A stretch of DNA of 44,387 nucleotides from Propionivibrio limicola. GTDB taxonomy: Bacteria > Pseudomonadota > Gammaproteobacteria > Burkholderiales > Rhodocyclaceae. Position 1 is the first letter of the stretch; each line of letters opens with the position of its first letter. The stretch covers positions 1-44,387 of the forward strand of contig NZ_SSSR01000024.1 of the NCBI RefSeq assembly GCF_009469695.1, in the 5' to 3' direction. Positions 8,955 through 16,842 of the stretch are shown in pieces. The notes under the pieces are model-generated. The model had not been told where the DNA came from. It did no database searches and was given only the letters and a program-made list of their open reading frames with translations. A program made the position numbers and the translations under genes.

Positions 8955-10540
8955 ACGACATGAGCGAAACCGCGCAATTCTTCGACCTGCCCATCACGTT
9001 CACGCGGCAGCCCGAGCATGTGTTCCCGGCCTGGGAAGCCGAAGCGGACGAAGCCGCACTGGAAGAATTCTGCATCGCCGCCCACCGCGCCGGACGGCGG
9101 CTCGTCGCCCTCTGGGGTTGCGACAAGCGCGATCGCCAGCCGGACGTTCCCGCACGCGGCTTCGCCCTGCACGTTGCGCTCGACCTCGCGGAAGGACTGG
9201 CCTGCTTGACGCTGCCGATGGACGCCTGCGCGCCGCGCTTCCCCGACCTCGCGCCCATTTTCCCGAGCGCCGGACGGCTGCAACGCGCCGTGCGCGACAT
9301 GATCGGCGCCGAACCGGTGTCCAGCGAATACCCCACCGACCTGCGCCCGTGGCTGCGCCACGCCAACTGGCCGGCCGACTACTTCCCGCTCCGCCACGAC
9401 ACTCCCGATGCCAGTTTTCCCGCGCAGAACGAAACGTACGGCTTCGTGCGCGTTGACGGCGACGGCGTGCACGAAGTCGCGGTCGGCCCGATCCACGCCG
9501 GCGTCATCGAGCCGGGGCATTTCCGCTTCTCGGCGATGGGCGAGCGCGTGCTGCGCCTCGAAGAGCGCCTCGGCTGGAAACACAAGGGAATCGAACGGCG
9601 CTTTGTCGGCATGGCGCTGGCCGAAGGCGCCCGCCTCGCCGGCCGCGTCTCCGGCGACACCACCGTCGCCTACGCCTGGGCTTACAGTCAGGCGGCCGAA
9701 GCGATCGCCGGCGTCACGCCGCCGGCCCGCGCGATCTGGCTGCGCGCCCTGCTGCTGGAGCGCGAACGCATCGCCAACCACCTCGGCGACCTCGGCGGCA
9801 TGGCCAACGACGTCGCCTTCAGCTTCGGCCTGATGCAGTTCTCGCGCCTCAAGGAAGACTGGCTGCGCCTCAACGCCCGCCTGTTCGGTCACCGCTACCT
9901 GATGGACCGGATCGTACCGGGCGGCATCGCCATCGACCTCAGCGCATCGGGCGCGGCCGAACTCATCGAGCAGTGCGACACCATCCAGCGTGAAGTGCGC
10001 GCGCTGAAAGCGATCTACGACGAGCACGCCGGATTGCAGGACCGCTTCCTCACCACCGGCCACTTGGCGCCGGAACGCGCCAGACAACTTGGCACCATCG
10101 GCCTCGTTGGGCGCGCCAGCGACCAGCACTGGGATCTGCGCGTCGATCACCCCTGTGCGCCTTACGACGAATTGGAAACGCGCGTCGCCACACACGCAAA
10201 CGGCGACGTGGCGGCCCGAGCGCTGGTGCGCTTCGCCGAGCTCAATGAATCGCTGCATCTGATCCGCAAGATTTTAAGCGGCATGCCGTCCGGCGACATC
10301 CGTTGCGACGTGCGCAGCGCTCCCGAGCGGCGCGGATTCGGCTGGATCGAAGGCTGGCGCGGCGACGTGCTGGTGATGGTGGAGACGGGGCTGGACGGCA
10401 AGATTCGCCGCTGCCATTGCCACGACCCGTCCTGGCACAACTGGATCGCACTTGAACACGCCGCCATCGACAATATCGTTCCCGACTTCCCGGTGATCAA
10501 CAAGTCGTTCAATCTCTCCTACGCAGGACCGGATCTTTAA
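8951..10540 (+). CDS. hyfG: Large-subunit homologue (NuoCD/HyfG-like) lacking all [NiFe] cysteines
   Basis: A 529-residue fusion: residues about 1-170 are a NuoC-like 30-kDa domain (FPDLAPIFPSAGRLQRAVRD) and the rest is a NuoD/[NiFe]-hydrogenase large-subunit domain. The proximal motif expected as RVCGIC is RVSGDT at 232-237, and the following His is Tyr. The distal DPCxxC is DPSWHN at 492-497. All four nickel ligands are therefore absent, so H2 chemistry is not expected. The C-terminus continues to NKSFNLSYAGPDL with no sign of a cleaved tail. ATG 8951 overlaps the hyfF stop; ATG 8960 is in frame and better spaced from AAGG. The domain calls are firm; the substrate is unknown. Confidence 0.9.
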   Translation: MNDMSETAQFFDLPITFTRQPEHVFPAWEAEADEAALEEFCIAAHRAGRRLVALWGCDKRDRQPDVPARGFALHVALDLAEGLACLTLPMDACAPRFPDLAPIFPSAGRLQRAVRDMIGAEPVSSEYPTDLRPWLRHANWPADYFPLRHDTPDASFPAQNETYGFVRVDGDGVHEVAVGPIHAGVIEPGHFRFSAMGERVLRLEERLGWKHKGIERRFVGMALAEGARLAGRVSGDTTVAYAWAYSQAAEAIAGVTPPARAIWLRALLLERERIANHLGDLGGMANDVAFSFGLMQFSRLKEDWLRLNARLFGHRYLMDRIVPGGIAIDLSASGAAELIEQCDTIQREVRALKAIYDEHAGLQDRFLTTGHLAPERARQLGTIGLVGRASDQHWDLRVDHPCAPYDELETRVATHANGDVAARALVRFAELNESLHLIRKILSGMPSGDIRCDVRSAPERRGFGWIEGWRGDVLVMVETGLDGKIRRCHCHDPSWHNWIALEHAAIDNIVPDFPVINKSFNLSYAGPDL

Positions 10541-10549
10541 GGCGCCCAC

Positions 10550-11122
10550 ATGATTCCGATACTCAGGCAGATTTTCCGCACCGGCATCGTCAGCGAACCG
10601 CTGCCGCCCGCCGATGAAGCGCTGCGCGCCGCCACGCAACGGCTCTCGGCCGCGATCACCGAACACCTCGGCCGTGCGCTCGTCATCCGCCACGTCGATG
10701 CCGGCTCCTGCAACGCCTGCGAACTCGAAATCCACGCGCTCGGCAACCCGTACTACAACATCGAGGCGGCCGGCATCAAATTCGCCGCCAGCCCGCGCCA
10801 CGCCGACATGTTGCTCGTCACCGGGCCGGTCGCCAAGAACATGGAAGTTGCGCTCAAGCGCGCCTACGACGCGATGCCGGAACCGAAACTCGTCGTCGCC
10901 GCCGGCGACTGCGGCTGCACCGGCGGCATTTTTGGCGAGAGCTACGCCTGCTGCGGCCGCGTCGCCAACGTCCTGCCCGTCGACGTCAGCATTCCCGGCT
11001 GCCCGCCGACACCGCTGCAACTGATCGAAGGCATCCTGGCCGCGATTTCGCCCGGAACAACGCTGTCGACGTCGCGATCGATAGACCGCTCAACAATGAG
11101 CGCCCCTGGAAGCAACGGTTAA
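10550..11122 (+). CDS. hyfI: NuoB/HyfI-like iron-sulfur small subunit
   Basis: A 190-residue homologue of NuoB and the small subunit of group 4 hydrogenases. Cysteines for an N2-like proximal [4Fe-4S] cluster are present: C54 and C57 in SCNACELE, C121/C123 in GDCGCTGG and C151 in PGCPP. An extra CC pair occurs at 134-135. This subunit therefore still looks redox-competent although its HyfG partner has lost its nickel site. It is the last gene of the operon. No ferredoxin-type (HyfA/HyfH), formate dehydrogenase or hyp maturation gene follows. Confidence 0.9.
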   Translation: MIPILRQIFRTGIVSEPLPPADEALRAATQRLSAAITEHLGRALVIRHVDAGSCNACELEIHALGNPYYNIEAAGIKFAASPRHADMLLVTGPVAKNMEVALKRAYDAMPEPKLVVAAGDCGCTGGIFGESYACCGRVANVLPVDVSIPGCPPTPLQLIEGILAAISPGTTLSTSRSIDRSTMSAPGSNG

Positions 11123-11129
11123 AAGCACT

Positions 11130-11172
11130 TTCGACGCAGAGTTCACAGAGGTACAGAGAACGCAGAGAGAAA
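11130..11172 (+). repeat. Intergenic CGCAGAG 9-nt-period repeat, copy A
   Basis: TTCGACGCAGAG, then ACAGAG, ACAGAG and CGCAGAG units at about 8-9 nt spacing, directly after hyfI. It closely matches the reverse complement of the copy at 37839-37880, including the shared opening TTCGACGCAGAG and the ending AACGCAGAGA. Confidence 0.7.
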
Positions 11173-11180
11173 GGGGTGAG

Positions 11181-11203
11181 CCGCCCGTGGATGAAGCGGG
11201 CGG
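11181..11203. terminator. Hairpin between convergent hyfI and the H1-like gene
   Basis: CCGCCCG (11181-11187) and CGGGCGG (11197-11203) form a perfect 7-bp stem with a 9-nt loop. It lies just past the stop of the minus-strand H1-like gene and after hyfI. No good T-run follows on either strand, so a terminator role is only likely. Confidence 0.4.
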
Positions 11204-11208
11204 GTTGC

Positions 11209-11886
11209 TTACTTCGGCCGCGCGCCGGTCGGGAAAGGCCAGGCGCCCGTTGGATTGAGCGCCGACTTGAGTCCGGGAGTGGCGGCCGTCGACGGCCGGG
11301 CCTTCGCCGGCGCCTCAGCAGCTTCCGTCTTCTTGGTAACGCCTTTGGCGGCCGGCTTTTCGGCCTTGACCTTTTCCGTCTTGGCTGTTTTGGGGGCAGC
11401 AGACTTCTCTGCAGCTTTTTCAGCCGTTTTCTTTTCGGTGGTCTTCGCCTTACTCGCCGCTGATTTTTCAGCACCTGCCTTCGGCGCCGCCTTGGTTACG
11501 CTTTTTTTCGCCGGGACGGCTTTCTTGGGATCGGCGGCAACGGCTTCCTTGCTTGACGTTTTGGGGACGGCGGAGGCCTTCGTCTTGGCGACCGGCGTTG
11601 CCGCGACAGTCGTCTTCGTCGCTGCCGTTTTTTCCACAACGGCTTTCACGGCGGGCGCCTTGGCGACTTTCTTGACGGCAGGCTTTTTCACGGCGGGGGC
11701 CTTGGTCGTGGTTTTCTTTTCGACGGCCGGTGCAGGCTTGGCCGCTTCCGTATCGACCTTGCCCGGCGTCGGCTTTGCTGCCTTGCTGACGGCCGACTTC
11801 GTTGCCGCCGTTTTCGCATCGACCGTCGTCGTCTTTTTGGCGGCGGGTTTAGCCGCGGCTACGGGTTTCTTCGCACTTGTTGCCAT
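11209..11886 (-). CDS. Histone H1-like Ala/Lys/Pro-rich protein
   Basis: A 225-residue, strongly basic, low-complexity protein made of AAKPAAKK, KKPAVKKVAK and similar blocks, like bacterial H1 homologues and AlgP-type proteins that bind DNA and compact the nucleoid. The frame opens upstream to 12228, but ATG 11886 has AAAGGAGG 5 nt before it and begins MATSAKKP. The last 20 residues (around LNPTGAWPFPTG) are not low-complexity and contain the only Trp, suggesting a conserved end tag. Target and role are inferred from composition only. Confidence 0.85.
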   Translation of the reverse strand: MATSAKKPVAAAKPAAKKTTTVDAKTAATKSAVSKAAKPTPGKVDTEAAKPAPAVEKKTTTKAPAVKKPAVKKVAKAPAVKAVVEKTAATKTTVAATPVAKTKASAVPKTSSKEAVAADPKKAVPAKKSVTKAAPKAGAEKSAASKAKTTEKKTAEKAAEKSAAPKTAKTEKVKAEKPAAKGVTKKTEAAEAPAKARPSTAATPGLKSALNPTGAWPFPTGARPK

Positions 11887-12188
11887 GTAACCTCCTTTGC
11901 TGATGTCAAGGGGACTGCTCGCTGCAACGCTGCAAGACCGGCGACCTGCGCGGGCCAATGAAGGAACACGCTTCCGGTGAAGGAAATCCGTAAGAGACTG
12001 GTCGAAGATAACGTCGCCAACCTTCCGCACGGCTGGCCGGTTACGCTGGATTCTAGTGATCGCCAAGTGCTTGATGCAAGAGGAATTTTGCCAATTCCTC
12101 CGGCATTGTCTCGACTTGTCGCAATTCGGCGACGTGGCGCTCCAGCAAAAACCGATCGCATATCGAAAAGAAACAATGGATACGCCGC
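11887..12188. other. Spacer between the uvrD 3' end and the H1-like gene
   Basis: About 300 nt with the H1-like promoter candidate and its long leader. A short + frame from 12056 runs into uvrD on the opposite strand, has no ribosome site and is not accepted as a gene. Confidence 0.4.
12050..12079 (-). promoter_or_regulatory. Candidate sigma-70 promoter of the H1-like gene
   Basis: On the minus strand TTGCAT (12079-12074) and TAGAAT (12055-12050) are 18 nt apart. They would give a leader of about 155 nt before ATG 11886. Confidence 0.4.
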
Positions 12189-14393
12189 TCAAGCCGGCGT
12201 CAGCTTGGCATATTCGAGCGCCAGCCATTTCATGCCGTGCGCGCCGAAATTCACCTGCACGCGCGCATCGCCGCCCCGGCCCTCGGAGGAAACGATGACG
12301 CCCTGCCCGAACTTGGCGTGCTGCACGCTCTGGCCGATGCGGAAGCCGCCGACGCTCTCGCTGCCGGCGCGAGATACGCGCGCTGACGAAGCAGGCGAGG
12401 CCACCGATTTGGCCGGCGCGGCGGCATAGGTCGCCGCATGGCCGACCTTGCGCAACAGCTCCTCCGGCAATTCCTCGAAAAACGCGGACGGCAGGCAGTA
12501 GCGCGTCTGGCCGTGCAGCATGCGCGTTTGCGCGTGCGTCAGGTACAAGCGTTTGCGGGCGCGCGTCACCGCGACATACATGAGCCGCCGCTCTTCTTCG
12601 AGCCCGTCCCGCTCCTGCGTGGAGTTGTCATGCGGGAACAGCCCGTGCTCCAGGCCGGTGATGAACACAACATCGAATTCCAGCCCCTTGGCGGCATGCA
12701 CGGTCATCAGCTGCACCGCCTCCTGCCCCTCGCCGGCCTGATGTTCCCCGGCCTCGAGCGACGCATGCGCGAGGAAAGAGGCCACCGGATTGGTCTGCGC
12801 CGGATCGACAGCCATCCCCGATGCCGCCTCGCCCTCTTCCTGCACGAAGCTGGTCGCCGCGTTGATCAATTCGTCGAGGTTTTCCAGCCGCTCGCGCCCT
12901 TCTTTTTCGGCCAGGTAATGCTGACGCAGGCCGCTCTTTTCGATCAGATGCTCGATGATTTCGGGCAGCGGCAGGTTTTCCGTCTCGGCGCGCAAGGTTT
13001 CGATCAGCCGGATGAAGTTGCCAACCGCCGCGCCAGCCTTGCCGGAAAGGCTGGCGGCGGCGTTGTACAAACTCGAATTGGCGCGGTGCGCCGCTTCCTG
13101 CAAGGCTTCGAGGCTGCGGCTGCCGATGCCGCGCGTCGGGAAATTGACGACGCGCGAAAACGCCGTGTCGTCGTCGGGATTGGCGAGCAGACGCAGATAA
13201 GCCAGCGCGTGCTTCACCTCCTGCCGGTCGAAGAAGCGCAGACCGCCATAGACGCGGTACGGCACGCTCGCCGTGAATAGCTGGTGTTCGAGTACGCGCG
13301 ACTGGGCGTTCGAGCGGTAAAGCAGCGCGATCTGGTTGCGCGGGAAACCGTCGCGCACGAGCTCGCGCACTTCGTCGACGACAAAGCGCGCTTCATCGAG
13401 GTCGGAGAATCCTTCGAACACGCGGATCGGCTCGCCCGCCCCGGCATCGGTCCACAGGTTCTTGCCCAGACGGCCGCGGTTGTTCTTGATCAACGCATTG
13501 GCCGCATCGAGGATGTTGCCGTGCGAACGGTAGTTTTGCTCAAGGCGAATGACATTCTTGACGGCGAACTCGCGCTCCAGATCGCGCATGTTGCCGACCT
13601 CGGCGCCGCGGAAGGCGTAGATCGACTGGTCGTCGTCGCCGACGGCGAAAAGGCAGGCGCCATTGGCCAGCGGCTCGGCGCCGTCGTGGCCGGCCAGCAG
13701 CTTGAGCCAAGCATATTGCAGGCGGTTGGTGTCCTGGAACTCGTCGACGAGGATGTGCCGGAAACGCTCCTGGTAGTGGCGGCGCAACGGCTCGTTGCGC
13801 ACCAGCAGTTCATAGGTGCGCAGCAGCAGTTCGGCAAAGTCGACAACGCCCTCGCGCTGGCATTGCGCGTCGTATTCGGCGTACAGCTCGACGCGCCGGC
13901 GCGTGTAGTCGTCATAGACCTCGGCCTGCGCGGCGCGAATGCCCTGCTCCTTGTGCGCGTTGATGAAATGCGCCAGCTCGCGCGGCGGGAATTTTTCCTC
14001 ATCGACGTTGAGATTCTTCAAGAGGCGCTTGATCGCCGAAAGCTGGTCGGCCGAGTCGAGAATCTGGAACAGCGCCGGCAGACCAGCCTCACGGTGATGC
14101 GCGCGCAACAGGCGGTTGCACAAGCCATGGAAGGTGCCGATCCACATGCCGCGCGTATTGATCGGCAGCATCGCCGAAAGGCGCGCCAGCATCTCCTTCG
14201 CCGCCTTGTTGGTGAAGGTCACGGCCAGAATGCCGTGCGGCCCGACCTGCCCGGTCGAAATCAGCCAGGCGATGCGCGTTGTCAGTACGCGCGTCTTGCC
14301 GCTGCCGGCGCCGGCCAGGATCAGCGCATGCTGCGGCGGCAGGGTGACGGCGGCAAGTTGTTCGGGGTTCAGGTTGGCGAGGAGGTCGGACAT
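12189..14393 (-). CDS. uvrD: UvrD/Rep-type superfamily 1 DNA helicase
   Basis: A 734-residue ATP-dependent 3'-5' helicase, most like UvrD (helicase II) of nucleotide excision and mismatch repair. Walker A GAGSGKT is at 28-34, the Q-motif region LNPEQLAAV is near the N-terminus, motif II VDEFQDTN is at 216-223, and motif III GDDDQSIYAFRGA follows. LMTVHAAKGLEFDVVF and VAVTRARKRLYLTHAQ are motifs V and VI. The C-terminal tail (VQHAKFGQGVIVSSEGRG) is the UvrD/PcrA-type Tudor-like end, which favours UvrD over Rep. Confidence 0.93.
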   Translation of the reverse strand: MSDLLANLNPEQLAAVTLPPQHALILAGAGSGKTRVLTTRIAWLISTGQVGPHGILAVTFTNKAAKEMLARLSAMLPINTRGMWIGTFHGLCNRLLRAHHREAGLPALFQILDSADQLSAIKRLLKNLNVDEEKFPPRELAHFINAHKEQGIRAAQAEVYDDYTRRRVELYAEYDAQCQREGVVDFAELLLRTYELLVRNEPLRRHYQERFRHILVDEFQDTNRLQYAWLKLLAGHDGAEPLANGACLFAVGDDDQSIYAFRGAEVGNMRDLEREFAVKNVIRLEQNYRSHGNILDAANALIKNNRGRLGKNLWTDAGAGEPIRVFEGFSDLDEARFVVDEVRELVRDGFPRNQIALLYRSNAQSRVLEHQLFTASVPYRVYGGLRFFDRQEVKHALAYLRLLANPDDDTAFSRVVNFPTRGIGSRSLEALQEAAHRANSSLYNAAASLSGKAGAAVGNFIRLIETLRAETENLPLPEIIEHLIEKSGLRQHYLAEKEGRERLENLDELINAATSFVQEEGEAASGMAVDPAQTNPVASFLAHASLEAGEHQAGEGQEAVQLMTVHAAKGLEFDVVFITGLEHGLFPHDNSTQERDGLEEERRLMYVAVTRARKRLYLTHAQTRMLHGQTRYCLPSAFFEELPEELLRKVGHAATYAAAPAKSVASPASSARVSRAGSESVGGFRIGQSVQHAKFGQGVIVSSEGRGGDARVQVNFGAHGMKWLALEYAKLTPA

Positions 14394-14426
14394 GGGGAAA
14401 CGGAGTCTCGTGAAAGCAAGCGGCGA

Positions 14427-14786
14427 TTATACCGGCCGCTCGGCACTGACTCCGGCCAGAACGCCAATGCATCCACGCCGTCCGCGCTTGAGCAGCTTTT
14501 TGAGGCGCCTTTCGGCGTCCGTCCGCGATGACGACGCATGTTCGAGAAACGCATTGCACGCCGCCCAACGCCCGTCGGCCTCATAAACGGCCGCCACGGC
14601 ACGGCCACCGTCCACCGTCGTCACCACCGACAAGGGTTCGGACGCATCCCCCTGGCGCCACGATGCGGCCACCAGATCCATCGCCTCGTCCTGCGGCACG
14701 CAGAGACCGATCAGGGCATCGACGGGGGAAACATACGTATCGCGCACAATCGCCGGAAAGTAGCGTTTTGCTGAAACATTTTTCAT
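14427..14786 (-). CDS. Hypothetical protein upstream of uvrD
   Basis: A 119-residue soluble protein starting MKNVSAKRYFPAIVRDTY and ending with a basic KKLLKRGRRG stretch. The frame stays open upstream, but that part mirrors the opposite-strand UbiH-like gene, so ATG 14786 is used. It sits 33 nt before uvrD on the same strand and could be co-transcribed. No motif is recognised. Length, strand and absence of overlap support a gene, but the family is unknown. Confidence 0.55.
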   Translation of the reverse strand: MKNVSAKRYFPAIVRDTYVSPVDALIGLCVPQDEAMDLVAASWRQGDASEPLSVVTTVDGGRAVAAVYEADGRWAACNAFLEHASSSRTDAERRLKKLLKRGRRGCIGVLAGVSAERPV

Positions 14787-14870
14787 GGCCGAATCTTCTA
14801 ACACGCGCTGGCTGCCTTGTAAAACGCTCGACGGGCAAGGCAAAATCGCCCTTTCTCGGAGTAGACGCTG

Positions 14871-16052
14871 ATGCAACGCCTGATGCAGTTTGACCTCGTA
14901 ATCGTTGGCGGCGGCCTCGCCGGCCTCGCCTTGGCCGGCGCCCTGCGCGACACGCGACTGAAGATCGCGCTCGTTGAAGAACACCCGCCGAAGCGCCCCG
15001 CCACAGCGGGAGACTGGGATGCCCGGGTCTATGCGATCACCCCGGCCAACGCCCGCTTTCTCCAGAAAATCGGCGCCTGGAAGCACCTCGACAAGACGCG
15101 CCTCGCACCGATCCATGCCATGCAGGTGCACGGCGACGGCGGCGCCCGTCTCGATTTTTCCGCCTACGAAACCGGCGTCGACGAACTCGGCTGGATCATC
15201 GAGTCCTCGCACATGGCGTGCGAGCTGTGGGAAAACGTCAAGCGGCAGAGCAACCTCACCCTGTTCTGCCCGGCACGGCCGCGCGCCCTCGCCATCTCGG
15301 ACGCCGCCGCCGAACTGACGCTCGACGACGGTCAGAAGCTGAGCGCCGCGCTCCTCGTCGGCGCCGACGGGCGCGACTCGTGGGTACGCGAAACGGCCGG
15401 GCTTTCGGCGCTCAACACGCCTTACGGCGAGATGGGCGTCGTCGCCAATTTCGCCTGCGAGAAACCGCATCGCGGCATCGCCCGCCAGTGGTTCTGCCGC
15501 GACGGCGTTCTCGCCTGGCTGCCCTTGCCGGGCGAGCGTATTTCGATCGTCTGGTCGACGCCGGAAGCGCACGCCACCGAACTGCTCGCGCTGTCGCCCG
15601 AAGCGCTTTGCGAACGCGTCGCAGAGGCCGGCGGACAAGAACTCGGCCGGCTCTCGCCGCTCACCGCGCCAGCCGCCTTCCCGCTGCGCCTGATGCGCGT
15701 CCCGCGCACCGTTGCGCCGCGCCTCGCCCTGATCGGCGACGCCGCGCATGGCATTCATCCGCTGTCGGGGCACGGCATCAATCTCGGCTATCAGGACGCC
15801 GAAACACTGGCCGGATTGCTCGCCGCCACGCCCGACTGGCAAGACATCGGCAGCGAACGCTTGCTGCGCCGCTACCAGCGCGCCCGGCGCGAGGAAACGG
15901 TGCTCATGCAAACCACGACGCACGCCTTGCACGAGCTTTTTCGTGAGACACTGCCCGGCATTCCGGCGCTACGCAACCTCGGGCTGAGCCTGACCAACCG
16001 GCTGCCCATCGCCAAGAACCTGCTCGTGCGCTACGCGCTCGGCGCCCTTTAA
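14871..16052 (+). CDS. UbiH/UbiF-family FAD-dependent hydroxylase
   Basis: A 393-residue flavoprotein monooxygenase that would hydroxylate the aromatic ring during ubiquinone biosynthesis. The N-terminal Rossmann motif GGGLAG (13-18), the internal DARVYAITPAN segment and the FAD-binding GDAAHGIHPLSGHGINLG near residue 290 are diagnostic of the family. Which ring position (UbiH, UbiF or a multifunctional homologue) cannot be read from sequence alone. GGAG precedes the ATG by about 10 nt. It lies directly upstream of dsbC, with a short stem (16066-16079) and T-run between them. Confidence 0.9.
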   Translation: MQRLMQFDLVIVGGGLAGLALAGALRDTRLKIALVEEHPPKRPATAGDWDARVYAITPANARFLQKIGAWKHLDKTRLAPIHAMQVHGDGGARLDFSAYETGVDELGWIIESSHMACELWENVKRQSNLTLFCPARPRALAISDAAAELTLDDGQKLSAALLVGADGRDSWVRETAGLSALNTPYGEMGVVANFACEKPHRGIARQWFCRDGVLAWLPLPGERISIVWSTPEAHATELLALSPEALCERVAEAGGQELGRLSPLTAPAAFPLRLMRVPRTVAPRLALIGDAAHGIHPLSGHGINLGYQDAETLAGLLAATPDWQDIGSERLLRRYQRARREETVLMQTTTHALHELFRETLPGIPALRNLGLSLTNRLPIAKNLLVRYALGAL

Positions 16053-16065
16053 ACCGACCCCTTTT

Positions 16066-16085
16066 GCGCTGCATAGCGCGTTTTT
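16066..16085 (+). terminator. Weak terminator after the UbiH-family gene
   Basis: GCGCT-GCAT-AGCGC is followed by GTTTTT. The stem is only 5 bp, so efficiency is doubtful. Confidence 0.4.
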
Positions 16086-16111
16086 CATCACGTCTGTATC
16101 GGAGAAGCACC

Positions 16112-16825
16112 ATGCTCAAAAAACTTCTGCCGCTCACCCTGGCCGCGCTCATCTGCCAGCCGTCGCTCGCGGATGAAGCCAGCGTCAGGAAAGCGATCGA
16201 AGCCAAGCTCGGCACCAAGGTCAACAGCGTCACCAAGAGCCCCTATCTCGGACTCTACGAAATCTACGCCAACGGCCAGATCATCTACACCGACGAAAAG
16301 CAGACCGCCATCATCGCCGGCACGCTGATCGACGGCAAAACGATGAAGAACGTCACCGCCGAACGCATGCAGAAGCTCTCCGCCATCAAATTCTCGGACT
16401 TGCCGTTCGAGTTCGCCGTCAAGCAGGTGCGCGGCGACGGCAAGCGCGTCATCGCCACCTTCGAAGATCCGAACTGCGGATTCTGCAAGAAGCTGGCCAA
16501 GGACATCGTCAAGCTCGACAACGTCACCATCTACACGTTCCTGATGCCGATCCTCTCACCCGATTCGCTGCAGAAGTCCAATCAGATCTGGTGCTCGTCC
16601 GACAAGGCCAAGGCATGGAACGACTGGATGGTCGACGGCAAAACGCCGTCCGGCAAGGGCGACTGCGACACCAGCGCCATCCAGAAAACCGTCGAACTCG
16701 GCCAGCGTCTGAACATCACCGGCACGCCGACGATCTTCTTCACCGACGGCGAACGCATCCCGGGCGCCGTCCCGGTGGCGCAACTCGAAAAGAAGATGAA
16801 CGAAGCGCAGAGCGCCGGCAAGTAA
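16112..16825 (+). CDS. dsbC: Thiol:disulfide interchange protein DsbC
   Basis: A 237-residue periplasmic disulfide isomerase. Residues 1-20 are a signal peptide ending SLA, followed by the N-terminal dimerisation domain and a thioredoxin fold. The active site is C122-G-F-C125 in EDPNCGFCKK (E. coli DsbC has CGYC), with a cis-proline loop at GTPTIFF. A second cysteine pair, C161 and C185, matches the structural disulfide of DsbC. ATG 16112 is chosen over the upstream frame because GGAGAA is 6 nt before it and the signal peptide then begins correctly. It is convergent with the protease gene. Confidence 0.94.
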   Translation: MLKKLLPLTLAALICQPSLADEASVRKAIEAKLGTKVNSVTKSPYLGLYEIYANGQIIYTDEKQTAIIAGTLIDGKTMKNVTAERMQKLSAIKFSDLPFEFAVKQVRGDGKRVIATFEDPNCGFCKKLAKDIVKLDNVTIYTFLMPILSPDSLQKSNQIWCSSDKAKAWNDWMVDGKTPSGKGDCDTSAIQKTVELGQRLNITGTPTIFFTDGERIPGAVPVAQLEKKMNEAQSAGK

Positions 16826-16842
16826 CGACGAAGGGCGGGCGA

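Noticed and set aside
4625-10258. Long minus-strand open frames opposite the hyf operon (for example 4625-5887, 7629-8948, 8903-10258)
   Set aside because: They are antisense to recognised families, rich in Gln/Arg/Asp/Glu with no domain pattern, as expected from shadows of GC-rich genes.
3842-11122. Functional hydrogenase-4 or formate hydrogenlyase
   Set aside because: Nickel-binding cysteines and the formate and ferredoxin subunits are absent.
12056-12298. 80-residue + frame in the uvrD/H1-like gap
   Set aside because: No ribosome site and half of it overlaps uvrD antisense.
14787-15932. 501-residue minus-strand frame extending the hypothetical gene at 14427
   Set aside because: The upstream part mirrors the UbiH-family gene; only the segment from ATG 14786 is free of overlap.
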